Assembly: GCA_040268355.1 (NCBI GenBank)
Contig: JAWRIT010000125.1
Coordinates: forward strand, 1-7,148
DNA: 7,148 bases
Source of the DNA: UBA1367 sp040268355
GTDB lineage: Bacteria > Actinomycetota > Coriobacteriia > Coriobacteriales > Atopobiaceae
Reading direction: 5' to 3'
How positions within the stretch are numbered: the first letter of the stretch is position 1; every line of letters begins with the position of its first letter. Shown piece by piece: positions 1 to 6,355 of this stretch. The notes under the pieces were generated by a model that saw nothing but the letters and a program-made list of their open reading frames with translations, was not told the DNA's origin and ran no database searches. Both the position numbers and the translations under genes were made by a program.

Positions 1-9
1 CGTCCGACC

Positions 10-1134
10 TTAGAGCTCGATCACCGTGTCGCCGACGGAGACCGAAGCCACCTCGTCGAGGTTGATGACGCGGTCAAAGAAGGCGCCCTGCTCGCAGGAC
101 TGTCCGCCCTCGACCTCGTTGATCATGCCGCCGCCACTGGCGCTATCGACGTCGATCGTCGTTCCGTCCGTCAGGGTGATGACATACTTCGGCGTGAGAA
201 GGTCGTTGCTCAGGGCCGCGTTCGCCTCGCTCTCCTGGCCGCTCTCCTGGGCCTCCAGGGTTCGGTCGGTGTGCGCGGTGTAGGTCATGTGCAGTCCGAC
301 GGGGGAGATGGTCAGGCTGTCGATGGTGGCGTTCATGCCATTGAGGTCAAAGTCCTGCCCCGACTCCAGCGCGACGGAGGCGTCCTCGTAGTTCAGCGGG
401 AACGAGAGGTCCCAGGATCCATCGGCCAGGACGGTCGTGCTGTAGTCGTCCCCCGAATAGCTGACGAGCTTCTCCAGGTGAACGGACATGTCCCGTCCGA
501 TGAGGGAGGTGTCCGCATCCTCACCGAGGTAGGAGCGTGTCACGACCATCTGGATGGCGTTGTCCGAAGGGTCCTCGTCGTAGAAGTAGGACGACCCGTT
601 CGATCCGGTGAACAGGGGCATGCCGATGCTGGCGTCATTCTCCTCAAAGCCCATCGACAGCAGGTTGTCGCCGACCGTCTCGATGCCCTCGAAGGCGCTG
701 CCGTCGTCCTTTGCGACGCTGAAGATCACGGCAACGTTTCTGCGGTCGCCGATGATGGCGTCTGCCGTGACGGTCACGCCGTCGCTGCTGGTCGCGACGC
801 CCACAGGATGGCCGACCTTGTCGACGACCTCGACCTGGGCCTCCTGGCCAAACAGGTGGTTCACGAACTGGGTGAGGCTCACAAGGCTGCCGCTGGCGTA
901 GGCGATGCTGCCGGCGGTGAGCGCAAGGGCGATGCCGGCGGCCGCCGCTGCGATCGGAAGCCGCTGCCTGCGAGGCCGGCGTGCGGTCGTGGCGGAGGTC
1001 GCCTGCGCGCTCGCCGCCTCCGTGGCGAGCCGTGCGGTCATCCGCTCCTTTGCCTCATCGGAGAACTGCAGGTTGTCGATCGAGGAGCGATAGTCGTCCA
1101 TGCGGGGTGTGGTCTGGTTGGTGGTGTCAGTCAT
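10..1134 (-). CDS. DUF4179-type single-pass membrane protein, putative anti-sigma factor
   Basis: Probable membrane-bound regulator that holds the sigma factor encoded just upstream until an envelope signal is sensed. The chosen start is the ATG at 1134 (374 aa): a GGGAG Shine-Dalgarno sits six bases upstream, and this start overlaps the sigma-factor stop by 8 bp, as in coupled sigma/anti-sigma pairs. A longer reading to 1173 lies inside the sigma gene and lacks such a site. The cytoplasmic N-terminus (about 1-57) has the motif DNLQFSDEAKERM and ends in a basic stretch (ARRPRRQR), which is a positive-inside signal. A hydrophobic helix follows at about 59-81. The remainder (about 85-374) is an acidic, Ser/Thr/Gly-rich extracytoplasmic region resembling DUF4179 proteins. 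It starts near VNHLFGQEAQVEVVDKVG and ends with a beta-type segment like INLDEVASVSVGDTVIEL. There is no zinc-binding HxxxCxxC anti-sigma motif. The family is fairly clear; the anti-sigma role is inferred from gene order. Confidence 0.8.
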   Translation of the reverse strand: MTDTTNQTTPRMDDYRSSIDNLQFSDEAKERMTARLATEAASAQATSATTARRPRRQRLPIAAAAAGIALALTAGSIAYASGSLVSLTQFVNHLFGQEAQVEVVDKVGHPVGVATSSDGVTVTADAIIGDRRNVAVIFSVAKDDGSAFEGIETVGDNLLSMGFEENDASIGMPLFTGSNGSSYFYDEDPSDNAIQMVVTRSYLGEDADTSLIGRDMSVHLEKLVSYSGDDYSTTVLADGSWDLSFPLNYEDASVALESGQDFDLNGMNATIDSLTISPVGLHMTYTAHTDRTLEAQESGQESEANAALSNDLLTPKYVITLTDGTTIDVDSASGGGMINEVEGGQSCEQGAFFDRVINLDEVASVSVGDTVIEL

Positions 1135-1627
1135 GGTCTTCTCCCAACGTGTGTCGGAGTGCCTGGCGGGCACGGCTGAGTCGCTTGGTGATTGCCGCTT
1201 CGCTCGCGCCGGTGATGCCGGCGATCTCGCGAATGGGCAGTCCCTCGTAATAGTGGAGGTGGATGGCCTCGCGCTGGTCGTGGGGCAGGCGCTGCACGGC
1301 GTCCGTCACGCTGCCGTCTGGAATCCCGGGAGCCTCGGGCTCGCCGACCGCCTCAAGCGCCACGGTCGTGCGCCGAGCCGCGCTCCTCAGGAGGTCCCTG
1401 CAGGCATTGGCAGTGGTGCGGATGATCCACGCGCGCTCATGCTCGGCACTCTCAAAGTGCGGGGCCTTGGTCATGACACGCAGCAGAACGATCTGACAGA
1501 TGTCCTCCGCGTCGTGCGTCGAACGCAGATGCACATAGCTCAGTCGCAGTATGAGATCGGCGTAGGTGTGCACGAGGCGCCTCGCCTCCATCTCCGTCTG
1601 CTCGCGTGTCGAGTGTCCTCTTCTCAC
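1127..1627 (-). CDS. ECF-type RNA polymerase sigma factor (sigma-70 family)
   Basis: Small alternative sigma factor that directs RNA polymerase to a dedicated promoter set, presumably restrained by the downstream membrane protein. With the GTG start at 1627 it is 166 aa, normal for the ECF group, which has only regions 2 and 4. Region 2 spans about 15-80 and includes the core-binding and -10-recognition segment STHDAEDICQIVLLRVM and the following HERAWIIRTTANACRDLLRS. A short linker leads to region 4 at about 108-162, with QRLPHDQREAIHLHYYEGL and a helix-turn-helix ending ASEAAITKRLSRARQAL. The GTG at 1627 is preferred because AAGGGAGG ends three bases before it. Alternatives are a GTG at 1669 with a poor ribosome site, or the ATG at 1591, before which GGAG abuts the start. 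The stop at 1127-1129 lies inside the next gene's start region, so the two are translationally coupled. Its targets are unknown; autoregulation is usual for the group but unproven here. Confidence 0.9.
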   Translation of the reverse strand: MRRGHSTREQTEMEARRLVHTYADLILRLSYVHLRSTHDAEDICQIVLLRVMTKAPHFESAEHERAWIIRTTANACRDLLRSAARRTTVALEAVGEPEAPGIPDGSVTDAVQRLPHDQREAIHLHYYEGLPIREIAGITGASEAAITKRLSRARQALRHTLGEDHD

Positions 1628-1701
1628 GTCCCTCCCTTCGCTCGTGGTGATCGGGTTTGGTGGTGCCACCTACCAACAACACGATTGGGTGAGGCAAAAC
1701 C

Positions 1702-1725
1702 TGACAAAGCGGGGAGGGATTGTCA
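1702..1725. promoter_or_regulatory. Dyad TGACAA-N12-TTGTCA upstream of the sigma operon, with a -35-like TTGACA
   Basis: A perfect 6-bp inverted repeat (TGACAA at 1702-1707, TTGTCA at 1720-1725) lies about 75-100 bp upstream of the sigma-factor start. Read on the minus strand, the outer arm gives TTGACA at 1726-1721, a consensus -35, but no good -10 hexamer occurs 16-18 bp further on (CAGGTT at 17). It may be an operator or an ECF-type promoter rather than a housekeeping one. Its right half shares GGATTGTCA with the two repeats further upstream. Confidence 0.3.
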
Positions 1726-1801
1726 AACCGGGCGGTGGCTTGGGTGGTTCGGACGGGAATGGGAGTGTTGGCTGGCGGGATATCGTGGCGCAAGCGGGGT
1801 G

Positions 1802-1880
1802 GGCAAGCCGGTTGTCGGATTGTCACGACCTGCACAGGGCCGCCGGACTGGCAGGCCAGTTGACGGATTGTCACAACTTG
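1802..1880. repeat. 31-bp imperfect direct repeat, two copies 48 bp apart
   Basis: Copies at 1802-1832 and 1850-1880 match at 26 of 31 positions by eye and share the uninterrupted core CGGATTGTCAC. Each begins with a GGC-AA/AG-GCC dyad; in the second copy this extends to a perfect ACTGGC-AG-GCCAGT inverted repeat at 1847-1860. The core GGATTGTCA recurs once more at 1717-1725, nearer the sigma gene. Two copies with a 17-bp gap are too few and too diverged for a CRISPR array. Tandem binding sites for a regulator are the more likely reading. Confidence 0.6.
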
Positions 1881-2087
1881 GGGAGGCTGACTAAAGCTAA
1901 AGGACTGCCTCAACCACTGCCAACCGATTGGTCCACAGGACAGCCTGCGCGGTCGAGTCGAGCTGGCGGACGGGTGCCGCCGCAGGCTGAGAAGGCGAGC
2001 CCGCCGCGCAACGGCGTCTGCCACTCCCGTATTGTCCGCCATACGCACTGCCCAGCACACGACTCGTGACGTGACGATGGTGCCCGG

Positions 2088-2138
2088 CTTACGGTTGCGT
2101 GAGAGTGAGCCGCGCTGTGTGACTTACGGTTGCGTGAG
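2088..2138. repeat. Perfect 16-bp direct repeat of an operator-like dyad
   Basis: CTTACGGTTGCGTGAG occurs at 2088-2103 and again at 2123-2138, offset 35 bp. Each unit is itself nearly symmetric: CTTACG and CGTGAG match in five of six positions around a GTTG centre. A repeated dyad in non-coding DNA suggests two binding sites for a dimeric regulator. The second copy lies just before the small open frame starting at 2148 and about 0.75 kb upstream of the adhesin gene. Confidence 0.6.
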
Positions 2139-2147
2139 GTGCGAAAC

Positions 2148-2465
2148 ATGGCCAAAGATAGCCTTTTGTACTACTTCGACCAAGCGGGTCCGAAAAGGTG
2201 CGTGTCAAGCACTGTGCTTCATCTCAGATTCCTTTCAACGTGCGGCGCGGGGACCCTTGACACGCCATGAGAGCGATGAACCATCGAGCGGAGTGCGACC
2301 CGTCTCACGGTCGTGTTCGGCGTGCGATGCGAGGGGGCTGCGCCACAACGAGGAACACTGCTTCTCATGGGTCGCGGCCTTGTGCGTATGAGGAAGTTGG
2401 CACCTTGGGAAGAGCATCCGGAGGACGTGGCGAGCCTGCGGGAACCACAGGCGCCCGCTGACTGA
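2148..2465 (+). pseudogene. Possible decayed ORF or small peptide gene in the intergenic region
   Basis: This is the only frame in the spacer with a hint of coding character, and I do not recognise it. From an ATG at 2148, with GAGG about eight bases upstream, it encodes 40 codons beginning MAKDSLLYYFDQAGPK and stops at 2268-2270. Another stop follows in the same frame at 2277-2279. The same frame then stays open from 2280 to 2462, ending ...MRKLAPWEEHPEDVASLREP plus a few residues before a stop at 2463-2465. The protein-like composition on both sides of two stops would fit a gene broken by mutation. However, G/C at third codon positions is clearly lower than in the real genes of this window, and no family motif is visible. 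It could also be plain non-coding DNA, or a short peptide gene limited to 2148-2270. Confidence 0.15.
2207..2219. promoter_or_regulatory. Perfect inverted repeat AAGCAC-T-GTGCTT
   Basis: Six-base arms around a single T form an exact dyad in the spacer. There is no run of T on either side, so it is not a classic terminator. A protein-binding site is possible but nothing in the sequence names the regulator. Confidence 0.3.
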
Positions 2466-2706
2466 CCAAGTGGCAACGATACAGGTAGATGGTTTGATTT
2501 TGTGAACTGCTGAACGTACTGGACCTCCTCCGGCAAGCCGTCCCTCGGATGCGATGGGCACAATGCCCGCCCTCGCCATCCATCGTCTGCCAAGCGTCAG
2601 ACTCGTCCCCCATGCCCGTCCGGACAGCGGCGTGGTCCCATGCCGATCGACGCCACAGAGGGCAGGGGGAGGCCCCGAGAGGGGACCCCAGCATGTCAGT
2701 CGAATC

Positions 2707-2720
2707 TTACAAATCTGTAA
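2707..2720. promoter_or_regulatory. Inverted repeat TTACA-N4-TGTAA upstream of the adhesin
   Basis: A perfect 5-4-5 dyad lies about 165-180 bp before the adhesin start, at the point where the local base composition becomes A+T-richer. A further TTACA half-site follows at 2740-2744. The spacing and symmetry fit an operator for a dimeric repressor or activator such as the response regulator encoded downstream, but this link is only inferred. Confidence 0.35.
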
Positions 2721-2815
2721 TGTCCAAGCCGCAAGGTGGTTACAGAAGGAACGCATAAGTAAATACCAGGTGTTAGTGCTGTGTGTGTTAGGCTCTGATA
2801 TCGTTCACACATCAT

Positions 2816-2821
2816 TTTAAT
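2816..2821 (+). promoter_or_regulatory. Candidate -10 element TTTAAT for the adhesin operon
   Basis: TTTAAT matches TATAAT in five of six positions and lies 62 bp before the adhesin start codon in the A+T-rich leader. No acceptable -35 hexamer is present at 16-18 bp (CTCTGA at 17), and there is no extended -10 TG. If real, it would need an activator or an alternative sigma factor. TTCACA at 2804-2809 resembles a -35 but has no -10 at a suitable distance. Confidence 0.25.
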
Positions 2822-2827
2822 CTCTAG

Positions 2828-2858
2828 GCATGTGTGCGTATGCGTACATATATGTGTA
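2828..2858. other. 31-nt perfectly alternating purine-pyrimidine tract in the adhesin leader
   Basis: Every base from 2828 to 2858 alternates purine and pyrimidine, mixing TG, CG and TA steps, and includes the palindrome ACATATATGT at 2846-2855. It ends 25 bp before the adhesin start codon, next to the ribosome site. Such tracts can adopt Z-DNA or cruciform shapes under negative supercoiling; whether this one does is unknown. Confidence 0.7.
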
Positions 2859-2883
2859 GAGGTGCGGAACACGGAGGAAAGCC

Positions 2884-5800
2884 ATGGAAAGACGGACGCG
2901 AATGAGGACGGTGCTCTCAGTGCTGCTTGGCTTGGCACTTGTGCTGAGCAACCTGAACGTATCTGGCTTGGCATACGCGTTGGACGACGACGCCGAGTCG
3001 ACAGCAGCCGAGCAGCTTGCTGACACGAGCACGGCCACAGAGGCCGCCGCTGATGAGGCTGCCGACGAGACGGAGGCAACCGATGCTTCCGACGCGCAGG
3101 AGACCAAGGATGACGCGCAGGCCACAGTCGTCGAGTCCGAGGCTGAGGTGACGGCTGCCGACGAGACGGAAGAGGACGCTACTGAGAGCAGCGATCAGGA
3201 GACTACGGACGCCGAGTCCACCGCCAACGCCGTCCGCGCTGGTCCCCTGCGTGCCCCTGCTGCCAACGATGCCGCAAAAGAGGTCACGGCAACAGTGACC
3301 AACTTCGAGATCCAGAATCTCTCTGGTCAGACGACTGATCGAGTCTTCTATACTGACCGGTTCTACCTTGCCATGGACTGGGACGCCAGTGCCAATGGTG
3401 CGGACCTGCATGAGGGCGACTACTTTGTCATTACCTTGCCCGACGAGATGGTTTTCCCGTCCGAGAGCCCTGCCACTGACTTCAACGTCTACGCCTCTGA
3501 TGGCACTACAGTGATCGCCACGGCCCATATCGATGCGGGGGCGTCTGGCGGTGGCACGGTGACCGTCACCTTCACCGAGTGGGTGGAGGGCAAAGAGAAC
3601 GTGAATGGATCCATTCGCCTTGCCGCGCAGTTCGATAGGGAGGATGTAACCCTTAATGAGGAGAACACCTTCTCGATCTCGGTCAATGGCGAGGTCGTTC
3701 CCACGACTATCACCGTCACCGGTCCCAAGGAGCTGGAGAACGAGGACCTTGCAAAGTGGGGCCAGGCCACGGGCTCGTCAAACGAAGCGCAGTGGTATGT
3801 GCGCATCAACCACTCGAAGAAGACGCTCACCAACGTTGTGATCAGCGATTACCTCTCCGGAGGCACAGGCGACGAGACGTACATCGCCGATAGCTTTGTG
3901 CTCACTCGGATTGAGATGGACGAATATGGCGACACGGTCCAGACGTACGAGACGATCGACCTCAGCGACAAGCTGACGATTGCCGCCGACGGCAAGTCCT
4001 TCACGCTGAATCTGGGAGACGTGAACGGCGACCAGTACCGCCTGGGCTACCGGACCACCTATACGGCAGGCACGACGTTGCGGAACAATGTGACCCTCAC
4101 GTCAACGGAGGAAGAGAAGACCTACAGCGCCACCCACATCTCCGCTGACTCTGGCGGCTCGGGCACGGGTACCCTCGCCAACAAGATCAAGATCATCAAG
4201 CTCGACGCCGAGGATGGCGAGACCCCGATCAAGGGCGCCGTCTTCAGGGTGACCGCGCCCAACGGCAACACCTTCACGCTCACCACGGGCGATGACGGCA
4301 CCATCACCTCCGGCACGCTCACCTCCGGGCTCTACAAGGCCCAGGAGATCGAGGCGCCCAATGGCTACGTGATCGATGACACCGTGCACGATCTGGTCGT
4401 CAGCCCTGACGGTGGCGCCGTCCTCTATGCCATCAACAGGCCCGTCAGCATCGACGTCAAAGTCACCAAGGAGTGGGTCGGTCCCACGGGTGGCCCGGTG
4501 ACCGTCCACCTGCTGGCCGACGGCAACGACACCGGCAAGACGCTCACCCTCTCGGCCGACAACAACTGGACCGGCAGCTTCGAGGGCCTGCGTCAGTTCG
4601 CCCCAGGGACCGACGGTGTCAAGATCACCTACACCGTGAGGGAGGATCCGGTCGCGAACTACGACCCCGAGGTCACCGGTGACGCAGATTCTGGCTTCAC
4701 CATCACCAACGTCAACAACGAGACCGTGAGCATCCCGGTCACCAAGGCCTGGGACGACGACGACAACCGCGACGGCGTCCGTCCTGACTCCATCACCGTG
4801 GAGCTCTACGCCCAGGGCGACCCGACCGGCATCACGATCACCCTCACCGCCGCCAATGGCTGGACGGGCTCCTTCGACGGCCTGGCGCGCTACGACGCCG
4901 ACGGCAACGAGATCGCCTATACGGTCAAGGAGACGAACGCCCCTGCCGGCTACACCATCGCTGGGACCGAGGGCACCGTCTCCACCGGCATCACCATCAC
5001 CAACGCCCACACCCCCGAGGAGACCTCCGTCCCCGTCACCAAGAGGTGGGTCGGTCCCGCAGGCGGTCCCGTGACCGTCCACCTGCTGGCCGACGGCACC
5101 GACACCGGCCAGACGCTGACCCTCTCCGAGGACAACAACTGGTCCGGCACCTTCACCGGCCTGAAGAAGTACCGCGACGGCGGCACCCTGATCGTCTACA
5201 CCGTCTCCGAGGACCCGGTCGCCGGTTACTCCACCGGCATCGCCGGTGACGCCACGGGCGGCTTCACCGTCACCAACACCAACGACGAGACCATCGCCCT
5301 GGCGGGCTCCAAGACCTGGGACGACGACGAGAACCGCGATGGCGTGAGGCCCGAGAGCATCACCATCCGCCTGCTGGCCGACGGCACCGAGGTCGCCAAC
5401 GCGACCGTCACCGCCGCCGACAACTGGGCCTGGTCCTTCACCGGGCTGCGCCGCTACGACGCGACCGACGGCCACGAGATCGTCTACACCGTGACCGAGG
5501 ACGCCGTGCCCGACTACTCGACGGACTACGACGGCCTCAACGTCACCAACACCCACACGCCTGGGAAGACCAGCGTGACCGTGACCAAGGCCTGGGACGA
5601 CGCGAACGACCAGGACGGCATTCGTCCTGACACCATCACCGTGGAGCTCTACGCCAACGACGTGGCCACCGGCAAGAAGCTGACGCTCTCCGCCGAGAAC
5701 AACTGGATGGGCAGCTTCACCGACCTCAACCAGAAAGAGGCCGGGGTCGACATCGCCTACACGGTCAAGGAGGTTGGCGAGCCCTCCGGCTACAAGGTCA

Positions 5801-6339
5801 AGGTCACCGGCGACGCCACCACCGGCTTCACCGTCACCAACACCCACACGCCCGAGAAGACGAGCATTGACGTCACCAAGGTGTGGGACGACGACGATGA
5901 CGCCGACGGCATCCGCCCCGACTCCGTGACCGTGCGCCTGCTGGCGGATGGCACCCCCACCGGCAAGACGCTTACGCTCTCGGCCGACAACAACTGGAGC
6001 GGCAGCTTCAAGGACCTGGACGTCTACGCCAACGGCAAGAAGATCACCTACACCGTGGAGGAGGTGGGCGTGCCCTCCGGCTACGAGGTCGAGGTCACCG
6101 GAGACGCCGAGTCCGGCTTCGACGTCACCAACACCCACGAGCCCGAGAAGCCGGGCCCCAAGAAGCCCAAGCCCAACAAGCCCAACAAGAAGAAGTCCCG
6201 CAAGCGCGCCCTGGTCCGGACGGGTGACGGCACCTCGCTGGCCGTCGCCGGCGCACTGGCCGCGGGCGGCGCCGCCTGCGTGGGGGCTGCCCTGACGCTT
6301 CGTGCCCGCAAGAGGAACGAGGAGGGCGGCGCCCAGTAG
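2884..6339 (+). CDS. Sortase-anchored MSCRAMM-like adhesin with six Cna-B repeats
   Basis: Large cell-wall surface protein, probably binding host matrix or another cell. GGAGG sits six bases before the ATG. Layout in residues: signal peptide 1-32 (basic start, hydrophobic core, AYA cleavage site); disordered Asp/Glu/Ala/Thr-rich linker 33-128; first Ig-like adhesive domain about 132-281; second, collagen-binding-like domain about 287-420, opening with LAKWGQATG and including WYVRINHSKKTLTNVVISDY; SpaA-like domain about 433-519 (K439, E488, N518); six Cna-B repeats about 521-1089; Lys/Pro stalk 1087-1108; LVRTG at 1110-1114; membrane helix about 1117-1139; and a basic tail. All six Cna-B repeats keep the Lys, Glu and Asn expected for internal isopeptide bonds, which make a rigid, protease-resistant stalk. 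No pilin motif (YPKN-type) is seen, so it is more likely a monomeric adhesin than a pilus backbone. The ligand is unknown. No sortase gene lies in the window. Confidence 0.93.
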   Translation: MERRTRMRTVLSVLLGLALVLSNLNVSGLAYALDDDAESTAAEQLADTSTATEAAADEAADETEATDASDAQETKDDAQATVVESEAEVTAADETEEDATESSDQETTDAESTANAVRAGPLRAPAANDAAKEVTATVTNFEIQNLSGQTTDRVFYTDRFYLAMDWDASANGADLHEGDYFVITLPDEMVFPSESPATDFNVYASDGTTVIATAHIDAGASGGGTVTVTFTEWVEGKENVNGSIRLAAQFDREDVTLNEENTFSISVNGEVVPTTITVTGPKELENEDLAKWGQATGSSNEAQWYVRINHSKKTLTNVVISDYLSGGTGDETYIADSFVLTRIEMDEYGDTVQTYETIDLSDKLTIAADGKSFTLNLGDVNGDQYRLGYRTTYTAGTTLRNNVTLTSTEEEKTYSATHISADSGGSGTGTLANKIKIIKLDAEDGETPIKGAVFRVTAPNGNTFTLTTGDDGTITSGTLTSGLYKAQEIEAPNGYVIDDTVHDLVVSPDGGAVLYAINRPVSIDVKVTKEWVGPTGGPVTVHLLADGNDTGKTLTLSADNNWTGSFEGLRQFAPGTDGVKITYTVREDPVANYDPEVTGDADSGFTITNVNNETVSIPVTKAWDDDDNRDGVRPDSITVELYAQGDPTGITITLTAANGWTGSFDGLARYDADGNEIAYTVKETNAPAGYTIAGTEGTVSTGITITNAHTPEETSVPVTKRWVGPAGGPVTVHLLADGTDTGQTLTLSEDNNWSGTFTGLKKYRDGGTLIVYTVSEDPVAGYSTGIAGDATGGFTVTNTNDETIALAGSKTWDDDENRDGVRPESITIRLLADGTEVANATVTAADNWAWSFTGLRRYDATDGHEIVYTVTEDAVPDYSTDYDGLNVTNTHTPGKTSVTVTKAWDDANDQDGIRPDTITVELYANDVATGKKLTLSAENNWMGSFTDLNQKEAGVDIAYTVKEVGEPSGYKVKVTGDATTGFTVTNTHTPEKTSIDVTKVWDDDDDADGIRPDSVTVRLLADGTPTGKTLTLSADNNWSGSFKDLDVYANGKKITYTVEEVGVPSGYEVEVTGDAESGFDVTNTHEPEKPGPKKPKPNKPNKKKSRKRALVRTGDGTSLAVAGALAAGGAACVGAALTLRARKRNEEGGAQ
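4444..6150 (+). repeat. Six tandem Cna-B repeat units within the adhesin gene
   Basis: Approximate units are 4444-4722, 4723-5022, 5023-5289, 5290-5568, 5569-5859 and 5860-6150 (89-100 codons). Putative isopeptide triads (Lys, Glu, Asn) are K529/E587/N609, K621/E683/N707, K720/E776/N798, K810/E872/N889, K902/E963/N986 and K999/E1060/N1083. Units 1 and 3 have a shortened first loop (WVGPxGGPVTVHLLADG); units 2, 4, 5 and 6 have the usual acidic loop (WDDDxxxDGxRPxS). Units 1 and 3 share 28 identical bases (4498-4525 and 5071-5098), which supports duplication of a two-unit block. Confidence 0.85.
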
Positions 6340-6355
6340 GGCGACGTGAGCCGCG

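Larger units (their letters stand above)
1628..2883. other. Long intergenic regulatory spacer between divergent blocks
   Basis: Some 1.25 kb separates the minus-strand sigma operon from the plus-strand adhesin operon. Open frames here overlap each other on both strands, lack ribosome sites and give Arg/Ser/Pro-rich products typical of G+C-rich non-coding DNA. What can be supported is the set of direct and inverted repeats listed separately, one doubtful decayed frame, and an A+T-richer 180 bp next to the adhesin gene. No tRNA, terminator with a U-tract or insertion-sequence end was found. Confidence 0.6.

Noticed and set aside
271..1179. A 302-codon plus-strand frame opposite the DUF4179-type gene
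   Set aside because: It is a shadow of the minus-strand gene: no ribosome site, Arg/Gly/Val-rich product, and it runs through the coupled sigma/anti-sigma junction.
1127..1669. Longer sigma-factor reading starting at GTG 1669
   Set aside because: The extra 14 residues precede the conserved region, have no family similarity, and the ribosome site is much better for the GTG at 1627.
1659..1670. GGTGG-TG-CCACC dyad just upstream of the sigma gene
   Set aside because: The arms are only 5 bp and G+C-rich, so chance occurrence is likely; no function can be argued.
1802..1880. Mini CRISPR array
   Set aside because: There are only two copies with five mismatches, a 17-bp gap is shorter than normal spacers, and no cas gene is in the window.
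2655..2695. Rho-independent terminator from the GGCCCC-GAGA-GGGG hairpin near 2672
   Set aside because: The stem has a bulge, no run of T follows on either strand, and no gene ends nearby.
2235..2756. Minus-strand open frames of 109-173 codons in the spacer
   Set aside because: Several overlapping frames are open at once, their products are Arg/Ser/Pro/Cys-rich without motifs, and no ribosome site precedes the starts.
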